A DNA stretch of 64,000 nucleotides from Cordilura impudica (GCA_963682025.1 OY821521.1:114615111-114679110); one strand, 5' to 3'. Positions 21,732 through 32,997 are shown, numbered from the stretch's first letter. Translations and numbers: made by a program. Notes: generated by a model not told the origin, from the sequence alone.

Positions 21732-22965
21732 ATTCTTATGATATTCTTATCTTATTTTTTATGTTATTTTTCTTCTTTTTTGTGTTATTTTTGCATTATT
21801 TTGCATTCCTCGATGTCTCTATGGTTTCTAATGGTTTGAAAAACTTAAATTTTCATATAATAGTGGACCTGATAAAATTCCTAGCAGTATATTAATCAAA
21901 TGTGCGGATGCTTTAGCTATTCCATTAAATTCGGATACTTTCCAAATACGTGGAAGGACTCTTTCATTATTCCGCTATTTAAATCCGGAAACAAGTCTGA
22001 CATTACAAATTATCGTGGTATTGCAAAATTAAATACTATACCTAAATTCTTTGAAAAAATTATAACTGATCAACGATGTCATCAAGTCAACACATTAATT
22101 TCTCCATTCCAACATGGCTTTCAAAAACGGTGCTCAACGTTAACGAACCTTTTACATCTCACAACAATAGTCAATCGTGGTTTTCTTCAAAGAAAGCAAA
22201 CTGACGCAAGTTACACTGATTTCAGCAAGGCGTTTGATAAAGTCAACCATAGACTTCTTATAAAGAAATTACATCTAATAGGATTTTCTGATCTTAGCAT
22301 AAAGTGGATATATTCATATTTAACAAACAGAAAGCAAAATGTACGTTTTAATAATATATCTTCGAAAAATATTAACGTTTTATCTGGAGTTCCGCAAGGC
22401 AGCCATCTTGGACCGCTTTTATTTTCACTATTTATAAATGATTTACCGCAGGTTATTCAGTTTTCAAATATCCTGATGTATGCTGACGATGTAAAAGTCT
22501 TTATGAGTTATAACCAATATTCCGACCATACTTATCTTCAAAATGATTTGGATTCATTTCACTCATGGTGCATTTTAAATTTAATGGAGCTGAATCTTAA
22601 AAAGTGCATATATATGCGTTTTGTTCGAAAAAGACCAATATCTGTAAATTATGTGTTGGGCGGCTTTCAACTGGAAAAAGTCGATAACTTCTTAGATCTT
22701 GGTGTTTTATTAGATTCAAAGCTTAGTTTCGTTCCTCATATTACAATTACAGTAAACAAAGCCAGAGTACTTGGTTTTATAAAACGTTGGTCTAAAGAGT
22801 TCAATGATTCGTATGTAACAAAAACACTATACACGTCACTTGTGAGACCGATTTTGGAATATGCCTCTATTATATGGGACCATATCTATGGGACCACATC
22901 GGTGCAAAAACAATTCCTACTATTCTGTCTTCGCAGCTTAAATTTTAACCAATTAAATCTCCGTC

Positions 22966-23181
22966 GTGTTAGATTTATCGTCATTTTTCAGACATATTGC
23001 AATTACTACTGTAATTAATATGCAATTTTTTTTTTTTTTTTTTTTATTAATTTTGTTTAAATGGTGCGTGGTAAAGAAGAAGAAAGCATATATTTCAAAA
23101 ATTCATAACTGCACTGTATTCTTAATCGGACCGGTTTCTGGCATTTCAGCCTTCATCAGCGATTTATTGAACATTGTCGTA
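22966..23181 (-). mobile_element. Hammerhead-bearing short repeat, copy 2 (most complete)
   Basis: A 215-bp insertion splits the RT C-terminal region. The flanks both carry GTCG, a possible 4-bp target duplication. On the minus strand it starts with the hammerhead fold. It continues through GCAGTTATGAATTTTTG, a pyrimidine stretch, a run of about 18 A and an AATTACAGTAGTAATT palindrome. It ends TGACGATAAATCTAACA. It has no coding capacity. A ribozyme at the 5' end of a short retroelement fits Penelope-related or retrozyme-like elements, by inference. Confidence 0.65.
23113..23177 (-). ncRNA. Hammerhead ribozyme motif, copy 2
   Basis: Core boxes on the minus strand are CTGATGA (complement of 23153-23159), GAAA (23135-23138) and the GUC cleavage triplet (23129-23131), with cleavage predicted between 23129 and 23128. 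Stem I is AATCG/CGATT plus an outer TGTTC/GAATA helix across an internal loop, as in natural type I hammerheads whose loops interact. Stem III is minimal (ACCGGT), as in hammerheads thought to act as dimers. Stem II has three GC pairs with an A-A mismatch at its base. Confidence 0.65.
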
Positions 23182-23571
23182 TAAAGCAGACTCATCCTTC
23201 TTAAGCTGCCAACCTTAAAAAGTCGCAGATCTATGCTAAACGTGTCGTTTCTTTTGAACACAATTAATGGCGATGTTTGTTCTGGTTTCCTGATCAACAA
23301 TATTTCATTTAACATCCCCCAGCGGCCAACACGTTTCTTCTCACCTCTATCTGTCCAGTTTTATAGATCAAATTATGCGAACGGTGATCCTCTTAGACGA
23401 ATGTGTATTGAATTTAATAAGCTTTATAGATTTATTGATTTTTCTCTAAATACAATGAAAATTTACAAATTAAAGAGCTGTATGCAGCTTGCTAAGGAAT
23501 CAAAAACTTCATATAAAAAAACGCTTCAGAAATGCTTAAGGAATTTTTCTGTCCAAAAAGTTCTGTTGTTA

Positions 23572-24290
23572 GTCTGCAGCTTTTTAAAAAAGTAGTATTG
23601 TTTTTACTACTTTTTTTTTTGATGTAAATTAAGTTAGGCAACCCAGGCTTCGAGCAGGAATATTAAATTTTTCGTTCTTTCTGAACGGAATTTTGACAGA
23701 AAAGGTAAGCATAAACAAAATGTAATAAGCTTAAAAAATTAAAGAAATTAAAAGTTCTTTTTCAGTTGCAAACATGGTTGTTTTCAATTTCAATTTCACA
23801 ATTCTTAATAATTGACAGAAAACTGCAGATTGCTATTGTTGCACTGAAAGGTACTTTTGTGCTTTTTTTTCTTTAAGAAATATATGAAAATTTTCTGCTA
23901 AGATTCCTTAACAAGCTGCATACAGCTCTTTAGTCTGCAGCTTTTTAAAAAGGAATATTATTTTTACTACTTTTCTTTGATGTAAATTAAGTTAGGCAAC
24001 CCAGGCTTTGAGAAGGAATATCAAATTTTTTCATTCTTTCTGAACGGAATTTTAACAGGAGAGGTAAGCATAAGCAAAATGTAATAAGCTTAAAAATTAG
24101 AAGTTCTTTTTCAGTTGCAAACATGGTTGTTTTCAATTTCAATTTCACAATTCTTAATAATTAACAGAAAACAGCTGATTGCTACTGTTGCACTGACAGG
24201 TACTTTTGTGCTTTTTTTTTCTTTAAGAAATATATGAAAATTTTCTGCTAAGATTCCTTAACAAGCTGCATACAGCACTTAAAAATAAAA
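23572..24290 (+). repeat. Tandem duplication of about 360 bp
   Basis: The block from GTCTGCAGCTTTTTAAAAA through AAGTTAGGCAACCCAGGCTT to AAGCTGCATACAGC occurs at about 23572-23931 and again at about 23932-24280, with point changes and small indels. Its right edge (GATTCCTTAACAAGCTGC) is the inverse of the RT C-terminal sequence at 23471-23500. Confidence 0.75.
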
Positions 24291-24378
24291 TTTTATTTTT
24301 TGAAAAATTGAAAAAAGTAGTGTAGGGAAAAATGTAGGGAGAAAAAAGTGGGTGTAGGAAAAAAAGATTTTTTTTTTG

Positions 24379-24535
24379 TTAGATTTATCGTCATTTTTCA
24401 GACATATTGCAATTACTACTGTAATTAATATGCAATTTTTAATTTTGTTTAAATGGTGCGTGGTAAAGAAGAAGAAAGCATATATTTCAAAAATTCATAA
24501 CTGCACTGTATTCTTAATCGGACCGGTTTTTTTTT
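24379..24535 (-). mobile_element. Hammerhead-bearing short repeat, copy 3, truncated
   Basis: Matches 22968-23136 but stops in the GAAAC/CCGG region and runs into poly-T, so the CTGATGA half of the ribozyme is missing. It has a much shorter A/T run than copy 2. Confidence 0.7.
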
Positions 24536-24680
24536 GCATTAGCGTAGAGATTTCTGAAAAAATCTCCTGGCATCACTGATATCTATTAAAAAATAACGTA
24601 AGATTTCGCAAGATAATGCGACATACATCCACTTTGTTCAAAAGCTTTCATAAGACTACATGAAATTGTTGCTTTCTTTT

Positions 24681-25275
24681 ATGCATGAAACACATAGACG
24701 ACAGCGGCTACGCGACTACAGCCAGTAAAAATAAAATACACACGTTTATATGAAAACGATTATTTTGACACCAACAAAGTTACATGGCTACATGACAACT
24801 TTTGTCGCTGTAGTCAAAATAGGATAATTTCTATTTTTGTTGGCTACAAAACAAAGATAGTGTTGACAATATAACAAAATATGTAAAAGATAGTGCTGTG
24901 AAATATTTTATTTTTTTAAAAAAATTAATCGCAAATGAAATGCTATAATAATTCCATTAATAATCAAAAGGGATTAAGTAAATTTATTTATTTATTTTTA
25001 CGTCATGATAATGCATTATAAATAAGTAATTGTATATTTAAGTCAAGTTTATATAGAATCATGCATGTTCTTCTATTTTAATAAAGTAAAAAAAAATATA
25101 ATTGGCACTACTGAAATAAAAATGCATTTGTATAAAAACAGCTGTTTATATTGTTGTTATATGTTGCTGCCGTTTTCAAAAAAATTAAGTAGCTGACTAC
25201 ACGACTACAATTGCAGCCAGCAGCATTTGTAGTCGTGTGTTCGTGTAGCCGCTGTCGTCTATGTGTTTCATGCAT
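24681..25275. mobile_element. MITE with 31-bp perfect inverted ends
   Basis: 24681-24711 and 25245-25275 are perfect inverted repeats (GAAACACATAGACGACAGCG core) bounded by ATGCAT, which may be a 6-bp target duplication or part of the ends. The interior is non-coding. A partial relative lies at about 49065-49375. Confidence 0.7.
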
Positions 25276-25465
25276 TACTTTTTTCAGTAAAACAAATCTG
25301 CACACAATTTCAATTCTATTTCGTTAAAATGATACGATCACTTTGTTTACTTCCTAGCAGTAAAATAAGAAAATTGTATTATAATACAGCGTAATGATGA
25401 ATTGTACTTCTCAATTAGTTTATATTTAATATGCCATAAGAAGTTCGGTTTGTGCTAAGAAAAGC

Positions 25466-25600
25466 ATGAATACGTGTTTCCCAGGGCGAGGCTTGATCAT
25501 TGCACTTTGATTGAGTTGAGTTCCGCGACTATTCCTGATGTGAATAACTCGTGCTTAAAATTCTTGGTGGTCCGGGAATGGCGTTTCCCTTCGCCTGACA
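25466..25600 (+). pseudogene. U1 snRNA-like: U1 snRNA-like sequence (pseudogene or divergent copy)
   Basis: From GGCGAGGCTTGATCATTGCA through TTGAGTTGAGTTCCGCGACT and ATTCCTGATGTGAATAACTC to GGGAATGGCGTTTCCC it follows Drosophila U1 snRNA as I remember it, covering stem-loops II to IV. The loop ATTGCAC bound by U1A/SNF is kept. The Sm site reads AATTCTTGG in place of AATTTTTGG. The 5' third, including the ACTTACCTG that pairs with 5' splice sites, is not recognisable upstream, so a functional U1 is unlikely. Confidence 0.75.
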
Positions 25601-26039
25601 TTAAATAATAAATTTTAAAAATGTATTATAATTAAATATTAAAATTTTTTTCGAAAATTTTTCGAGTTTTTTGACATCTGACAAAAAAAAATTTTTTTTA
25701 AACACCAAGTTTTTACAGGGTAGATATTTTATGGTTTTACTACTACTTTTGAATGCAAGTATGTACTAAAAGTAGAACCCTTAAAATCATACTATTTTTT
25801 GCAACCCTAAAAATTGCAGTATTTTGTATAAATAAAATAATTTATATTTATATTATTTTTAATATGCGCTTATTATGGATATACATATACAGAATATATG
25901 AATGTTATTTATGGTATTTTGTAACATTTTATGATGTTGTAAAAATCGCAAAATATTGCTATTGATTTTATATAGTTTCTTTTATTAATTAAATAACTTA
26001 AACATTACACCAAAAAATATTGATATTGGTGAATTTTTA
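25601..26039. other. AT-rich DNA, no gene seen
   Basis: No recognisable feature; the small ORF at 25753-25965 is AT-rich and unconvincing. Confidence 0.5.
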
Positions 26040-26414
26040 TATTATTACCACAACGACCATAAAACCAACAAATACAGCCAGCTATGACAAAATTGAGAAT
26101 AACAATATAGGAAAACATCATATCTTTTTAACTTTTCAGTGATTTCTCGGCACCTATGAAACCTATTGTCACGATTTAAAAAACGGAAACCTTCTCATGA
26201 TATTAGTGAATCATTCTCACCCTAGCTGTCCTATTGAGAACGTTATCGTGACAAGAACAACATAGGCAAATCATATTTTTTCAAGACTTTTTTTACTCTT
26301 TCGTAGATGGCACTATCCCCAAGGACAAGTGGAGTTATGTGGAGGCTAAGTTAGCCGAAGTGTAGGACGAGGCCGAAATCACGGTGAGGGAGATGGATGT
26401 GCAGGCAGCTTCAG

Positions 26415-27100
26415 ATGATGCGGCTCCTACAGATAAATCTCCATCACTGTAAAGCCGCCACGGCTGCACTTCTACTTTGCCTGACGACAGGTGAAGTAGA
26501 CATAGTCTTCATCCAAGAGCCCTGGGTTTGTGGAGGCAGGGTTTGCGGACTGAAGACGCCTGATTACAAGCTGTTCGTCGCTAAATATAAAGGTACACCA
26601 AGGACCTGCATTTTGGCGAGGAACAGCCTTAATATTTTCTTGTTATCTAGTTTCAGTGACAGGGATGTAATAGCGGCCAGCCTGGAGCTAGATGGGATAT
26701 CAATCTGGCTCTCCTCCGCCTATTTTTGTGATCCTGGGCCTATCCCGCCAGTCAATGTGGCAAAGCTAATCCGGGAAGCCGAAAGGACTACACACCAATT
26801 AGTGCTGTGCTGTGACGTCAATGCACATCATCCGATCTGGGGAAGTACCAATGTGAACGAAAGAGGTGAGTTACTTTTGAAATTTTATTTAGTACTAACC
26901 AATATATATGTAACAAGGGAAATGAACCGACTTTTCTAACTAGCATTCGTAGGGAGGTTCTTGACGTTACCTTTGTATCGGACACATTATTTGATACAAT
27001 TGATAGTTGGAGGGTGTTGGGCGACCACTCCTTTTCTGTCCATCGATACGTTGAATTTTTGCTTAGAGAAAAAGACCCGGTGGAAGAGGATTAGAACGGC
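26415..27100 (+). pseudogene. LOA-type ORF2: APE-like endonuclease domain
   Basis: MMRLLQINLHHCKAATAALL opens the domain, DIVFIQEPWV carries the catalytic Glu, LVLCCDVNAHHPIWGS matches the D-N-H box, and LGDHSFSVHRY near 27030 matches the terminal S/D-H box. Frame changes at about 26890-26960 separate the last box from the first part. ORF2 is probably translated after ORF1, whose frame overlaps the ORF2 start and ends about 40 bases downstream of it. Confidence 0.75.
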
Positions 27101-27555
27101 AAAATGTGATTCTTGGAAAAAATTCTGTGATAATATAGAAGACGTTTCCGAAGCATCCAGGTTGCGAAAGGTTCTGGCTTCTACCCCTCACACATTAGGT
27201 TATCTGAAAGATCCATTGGGGGTGTGGACTACCTCTAGTGGGGAATCACTTAGCCTGCTACTGGATATCCATTTTCCGGGCAACTCCCCTACGTCGCTTC
27301 AGGCGTCAGGATACTCAGACGCTAGTACGACGGATATTGCTTCGGAGATAGTCAACATACCAACACTGAAATGGGTGATTAGAAGCTTCAAACCTTACAA
27401 ATCTCCAGGACCTTGGCTATGTAGGCTTTTCACTCGCTCTATCAACTTAGCTTATATACCCCTGAAGTGGAGGGAGACGAAAGTGGTGTTCATTCCAAAA
27501 GCTGGAAAAAGTTCACACACCATCCCAAAAGACTTCAGACCAATAAGTCTATCAT
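27000..27555 (+). pseudogene. LOA-type ORF2: linker and start of reverse transcriptase
   Basis: CDSWKKFCDNIEDVSEASRL begins the linker. WVIRSFKPYKSPGP and LIPKAGKSSHTIPKDFRPIS-type text (here VFIPKAGKSS...DFRPISLS) form the first RT motifs. The frame is cut at about 27554 by the minus-strand non-LTR element and resumes at about 29185 with LLKTMELL. Codon spacing at the junction shows that little or nothing was lost. Confidence 0.75.
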
Positions 27556-29175
27556 TTATTTATTTTTTTCCTTTATTTATTTATTTAATTCAGCTACAAT
27601 AAAGCAACAGCTGAGCAATATTTACAAAAATATTTTATAAAAATAATACTGACTTTAAATACAGTTATAAACATAATCATTAGAGTTCAAATATGTCGTT
27701 AATCTTCTTTTAATAACATCAACATCATCGGATAAATCAATTAAAGCATAGTGTCTGTTCACTTCGGTGCAAATTCTTCGGAATGGATCGAAATTAATGA
27801 AATTTGATCTGCGGAAATTCAGGTAAACCGGCTCATACGATCGAAGTTGTCTGTTAGGCACATTTATACAAATTTTTCCGAGAAGGCATTCAGAATCAAT
27901 TTTACCATGAACCAGGTTGAGGAAGAATGTTATATTAGAAATGATCCTTCTATTTTTCAAAGTTGGAAGCTTTATTAGAGCCAAACGACTGTGATATGGT
28001 GGAAGACTCAATTCCGCATTCCACTCAAGATATCGTAGACAAAATAGTAAGAATTGTTTCTGAACTGATTCAAGTTTTTTGATGAAAACATTGTACTGTG
28101 GATCCCAGATTACTGATCCGTATTCAAGTATCGGCCTGACCAAAGACGTGAATAGATTTTTTGTTATATAAGGATCATTAAATTCCTTTGCCCAACACTT
28201 TATAAAAGATAAAACACCATTTGCCTTATTAACAGTCATTGTTACGTGAGAATTAAAACTTAGTCTTTTATCAAAATGAACTCCCAAATCTATGAACGAT
28301 TCAACTGAGTTTAGTTTTGTGTCATGGATGACATAGTGGTTCGAAGATGGCGAATATCTAGAGAAGGTCATAGACTGACATTTTTTTAGATTTAATTCCA
28401 TTAAGTTGACATTGCACCATTTGTAGAAGCTATTTAAGTCAGACTGGAGACGTATACTGTCTTCGTTGTTTATGGTGGTGGAGTAGATTTTTACATCGTC
28501 GGCATACATAAGAATATTGCTATATTGAATAGACTTTGGTAGATCATTAATAAACAGCAAAAATAGGAGAGGTCCAAGGTGACTCCCTTGAGGGACACCC
28601 GAAGTAACATCTATATATTTCGATTTAGAGTTATTGAAAATTACACATTGCTTACGATGTTGTAAATACGACCGAATCCATTTTAAGAAGTTCCCGGACA
28701 ATCCAATAGCATCAAGTTTCGCTAACAGTAGATCATGGCTAACCTTATCAAAAGCTTTGCTAAAGTCCGTGTATATAACATCAGTTTGTTTATTTTTGCA
28801 GAATCCAGAGTTTATATAGGAAGTAAATTCCATTAGATTAGTAGTCGTAGACCGTCCTTTGCAAAAGCCATGTTGAGCTGGTGATAGAATTGATGACATT
28901 TCGTGTGATAATATATCAGTTATAATTTTCTCAAAAAGTTTAGGTATAGCATTAAGCTTTGCAATTGCTCTATAATTAGTAGCATCACTGCGGCTACCAG
29001 ATTTGTAGTGCGGAATAATAAATGAATTTTTCCAACACTTTGGAAAGAAGCCGAATTTAAGAGAGTTATTATATATAAGAGTTAACGGGTTAGCCAATAT
29101 TTCAGCACAATTTCTTAAGATACAGCTGGGAATACCATCTGGACCTGGATTAAGTGAACTTTTTATACTTCTTAG
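27556..29175 (-). CDS. CR1/Jockey-group non-LTR element, 5'-truncated; RT ORF open throughout
   Basis: A minus-strand frame is open from the truncation point (about 29175, SLNPGPDGIPSCILRN) to the stop near 27655; the first in-frame initiator-like codon is at 29097. RT motifs in order are FIIPHYKSG, YTDFSKAFDKVSH (Asp), SGVPQGSHLGPLLF, the LMYADDVKIY catalytic box and LNLKKCQSM. A conserved C-terminal thumb/extension follows, including SLVRPILEYGSVIWDPQY and LPTLKNRRIISN. The 3' end is a short AT-rich trailer with AAAT repeats at 27560-27595. The endonuclease is missing through 5' truncation, so it cannot move by itself. It is inserted into the RT of the LOA-type element; a target duplication is at most a few bases. 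Confidence 0.85.
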
Positions 29176-29184
29176 ATTCTTCTT

Positions 29185-30374
29185 ATTGAAGACAATGGAG
29201 CTCTTGTAGATTCTTACTTACGAAGAGTTATTGATCCTAAACTGCTGTCGACGCGACAACACGCTTACAGCAAGGGAAGGTCAACCGAAACAGCTCTTCA
29301 CGAGCTTGTGAGTACCATCGAGAAATCGCTCTCGGTAGGAGAATACACCATGACAGCCTTTTTGGATATAGAAGGGGCTTTTAACAATGTCACACCGGAC
29401 TCGATATTAGCGGCACTATCTAGTCTAGGAGTGAATTCCGTGGAAATCTGCTTGCCAACAGGCGGATAACATCTAAATTGGGAACGACTCTAATATCCTG
29501 ATTCGTGAACAGGGGAACGCCACATGGAGGCATTCTGTCACCACTTCTATGGAACTTAGCGCTGAACTCAATGCTACTTTCGTTGGAGAGACAAGGCTGC
29601 AACGTGGTCGCCTATGCTGATGACGTGGCCATAGCCGTAAATGGGAAGTTTCTATCCACACTTAGAGACATTCTACAGAGGGCTCTCACTATGCTATCTA
29701 GCTGGGCAAGTAGTTGCGGTCTGGGGGTAAATCCGACCAAAACGGAACTTGTTCTTTTCACGAAGTATAAGATACCTACCTTCGACCCTATTTCTCTTTA
29801 CGGTGCTGATATCGCCTTCTCTGATGGAGCCATGTATCTTGGAGTATTCCTGGATAGGAAGCTGAACTTCAGACGGAACTTGGAGGAAAGGGCGAAGAAG
29901 GCGACTATAGCTTTATACTCCTGCAAAAAGGCCATTGGTAAGCGGTGGGGCTTCAGCCCGAAAATTGCTTACTGGATCTACACAGCGGTGGTTCGCCCAA
30001 TACTGCTTTACGGGGTCATCGTCTGGTGGCCTGCTCTAGAGAAGGCCTCTAATACCAACCTTCTTGCAAGGGTACAGAGAATGGCTTCCATGTGTATCAC
30101 TGGTGCCCTTCGTACCACACCTACGGATGCCTTGAACATCCTCTTACATCTAATACCGTTGGACATATTAGGAAAGCAGTCGGCGGCCTCCCCGGCCATT
30201 CGACTAAGAAGCATAATACAATGGCGTGGTCATAATTGTGGCCATGGAGTGATCCTGAATAACAGGAACTTACCATTGAACGTGGATTACACCACTCCGA
30301 GGAGTGTATTCGAACGACACTACCAAACTCTGATACCGACCAGGGAATCCTGGTCAGGGGGCGGTTCCAGATAG
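29185..30374 (+). pseudogene. LOA-type ORF2: reverse transcriptase catalytic part
   Basis: Contains RQHAYSKGRSTETALHELV, TAFLDIEGAFNNV (first Asp), GTPHGGILSPLLWNL and VVAYADDVAIAV (catalytic YADD), then the thumb and RPILLYGVIVWW. A frame break lies at about 29450-29505 between GVNSVEIC and the MNRGTPHGG segment. RNase H starts immediately afterwards, in another frame. Confidence 0.85.
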
Positions 30375-30379
30375 CAGGC

Positions 30380-30516
30380 GTTCGATAAATTTCTATACTG
30401 ACGGATCGAAATTGTATGGTCAAGTTGGTTTCGGAGTCTATTCAAAGGAGCTTGGACTAAATCTGGCTCGCAGGTTGCCAGACCACTGCAGTGTTTATCA
30501 GGCAGAGGTACTGGCA
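30380..30516 (+). pseudogene. LOA-type ORF2: RNase H, first half
   Basis: FYTDGSKLYGQVGFGVYS carries the first catalytic Asp, and VYQAEVLA the catalytic Glu. The frame is cut exactly after the Ala codon by the foldback element and continues at 33001 with AIKEVADWLG. Confidence 0.8.
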
Positions 30517-32997
30517 CACAGTGGTTCAAAACCAAAAAAAAGTGGTAATAAGTCTGGAACTTCTAAACTATCGGTTGTATTGGAATAGTTTATTCTAGGC
30601 GATTGTAGCCAAGGATATAGGCTTTCAAAATATTTATTTTTGAGATACTCTGTTGTAACACAGGGTGAGCTACAGGGTGCCAAAGTCGACCACCTCGAGG
30701 TGGAAAATGCTTTCAAAACTTGTAACTTTTATAAATATGAAGTGATTTTTACGTTTTTTAAAATTTTCCAATAACCATTAAATTATTAACAAAAAACGTG
30801 CTTATACTACCTAGTTATCGCTTACGGTTTAAAAAACATTTGAACTTTTCACCAAATTCTTTCTTGGTTTTTCGCAAATAACATTTTTACTAAAATAGAC
30901 AAAATAAATCTAAAAATATGTTGCGATAGCCAGTACTTTTCAAAAAATACGCTGAAGTATTTTTTGAATTATTTCAAACCGTTTAGTGAGCACAAAATCT
31001 TAAAGTTGACTTTTCGAATCAGGTTCTAAAAATTGCAAATTTTTGCCAAAAAATACCCTTCATTCTTTCACTTTTTTCTCACAACCTTGGTAAAACATGT
31101 ATATATTTTTCTACACATTTTAAAAGAATATGCTTCAAAAATGGTTGTAAGTGAAATTTTTAATATTTTTGGACATGCACCCTACGTCCAGCATTGGACG
31201 AAATTGGGCAATTTTTAAAAAAAAAACTAAGTTTTAAAAGGTAATACAAAAATATCCGCTTGATTTCTTCAAATATTTCACCGCAGTATTAAAGCTCCAA
31301 ATAGTTTTATTTATCTGCCGCAATAGAATTCACCGCCATTACATAGACGTGGTCAGGAGGGCTGAAATGGTGAAAAAAGTCAAATTTTCATACGATTTTT
31401 TTTTGTTAACATAAAACACATATTAAGATTAGTTGTTTTTATATTTTGTTTATTGATTCCGAACGGCGTTTAAATTATCTAAAATGCTTCAAAAAATCAT
31501 TTTGATAACTTTAATAGTTTTTGAGACATTTATATTCAAATTTCAGAAAAAAATATAGAAAAACTATGGTTTTTCGTTTTTTTTTTTGGTTTTTTTGGTA
31601 AAGTGTTCCCAAAATTTTTTAATTTTACTTATTATTATATATATTGTTAAAGAAGACATATTTATCTATTGAACGATATATAACATGTCTATCAAATATG
31701 TTGCAGCATGCTGAAATAATGACCCAAAAGCACACTCCACAGGCAAAAATTTAGCTATTTCTCTATTTGTTCATATAAATGGTCATTTACATAGTGAATG
31801 ACATATTTTTTTATTGTTTTTTGGTAAAGGGTTGCATACGTTTTTATTACTTCAAATAATTTTATATATCTTTTCAAAGAAGGTATAATTATAAGTTAAT
31901 GGTGTATGAAATATTTACCTAATGAGTTTCAACTGATCATAAAATTGCCCGAAACTCTGATACCTATTGCAAAATATCTGTAATTCACAATACCTTTTTA
32001 TTCAGTGTTTTAGATAATTTAAATGCCGTTCGGAATCAATAAACAAAATATAAAAACAACTAATCTTAATATGTGTTTTATGTTAACAAAAAAAAATCGT
32101 ATGAAAATTTGACTTTTTTCACCATTTAAGCCCTCCTGACCACGTCTATGTAACGGTGGTGAATTTTATTGCGGCAGATAAATAAAACTATGTGGAGCTT
32201 TAATACTGCGGTGAAATATTTGAAGAAATCAAGCGGATATTTTTGTATTACCTTTTAAAACTTAGTTTTTTTTTTTTTAAATTGCCCAATTTCGTCCAAT
32301 GCTGGACGTAGGGTGCATGTCCAAAAATATTAAAAATTTCACTTACAACCATTCTTGAAGCATATTCTTTTAAAATATGTAGAAAAATATATACATGTTT
32401 TACCAAGGTTGTGAGAAAAAAGTGAAAGAATGAAGGGTATTTTTTGGCAAAAATTTGCAATTTTTAGAACCTGATTCGAAAAGTCAACTTTAAGATTTTG
32501 TGCTCACTCAACGGTTTGAAATAATTCAAAAAATACTTCAGCGTATTTTTTTGAAAAGTACTGGCTATCGCAACATATTTTAAGATTTATTTTGTCTATT
32601 TTAATAAAAATGTTATTTGCGAAAAACCAAGAAAGAATTTGGTGAAAAGTTCAAATGTTGATTTCTAAAATCAAATATTTTTTAAACCGTAAGCGATAAC
32701 TAGGTAGTATAAGCACGTTTTTTGTTAATAATTTAATGGTTATTTGAAAAATTTAAAAAACGTAAAAATCGCTTCATATTTATAAAAGTTACAAGCTTTG
32801 AAAGCATTTTCCACCTCGAGGTGGTCGATTTTGGCACCCTGTAGCTCACCCTGTGTTACAACAGGGTATTTCAAAAATAAATATTTTGAAAGCCTATATC
32901 CTTGGCTACAATCGCCTAGAACATACTATTCCAATCCAACCAATAGTTTAGAAGTTCCAGACTTATTACCACTTTTTTTTGGTTTTGAACCACTGTG
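30517..32997. mobile_element. 2.48-kb foldback transposon with Transib-like ends
   Basis: The two ends are perfect inverted repeats beginning CACAGTGGTTCAAAACC, and the inverted arms extend inward for about 0.97 kb (30517 to about 31477; about 32005 to 32997), leaving a 0.5-kb unique centre. The 5-bp direct repeat TGGCA flanks it (30512-30516, 32998-33002). Removing the element and one TGGCA restores the host RNase H frame. The longest ORFs are about 70 codons, so it is non-autonomous. CAC-starting ends plus a 5-bp duplication are Transib traits. The long arms are unusual. Confidence 0.7.

Larger units (their letters stand above)
21843..23595 (+). pseudogene. CR1/Jockey-group non-LTR reverse transcriptase, interrupted
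   Basis: The reading frame begins near SGPDKIPSSILIKC, the start of the RT domain, so the endonuclease is missing. A small deletion and frame change follow before FGYFPNTWKDSFIIPLFKSG. The main frame, 21900-22965, has YTDFSKAFDKVNH (first catalytic Asp), SGVPQGSHLGPLLF and the LMYADDVKVF catalytic box. Then a 215-bp hammerhead-bearing repeat (22966-23181) interrupts the C-terminal region, which resumes at about 23190 (LPTLKSRRSMLNVSFLLN). The protein is clearly a relative of the minus-strand element at 27556-29175. The 5' truncation and insertion make it dead. Confidence 0.85.

Noticed and set aside
30517..32997. hAT assignment from CAGTGGTTC-type ends
   Set aside because: An 8-bp duplication does not fit the flanks, whereas 5-bp TGGCA with CAC-starting ends does and restores the host frame.
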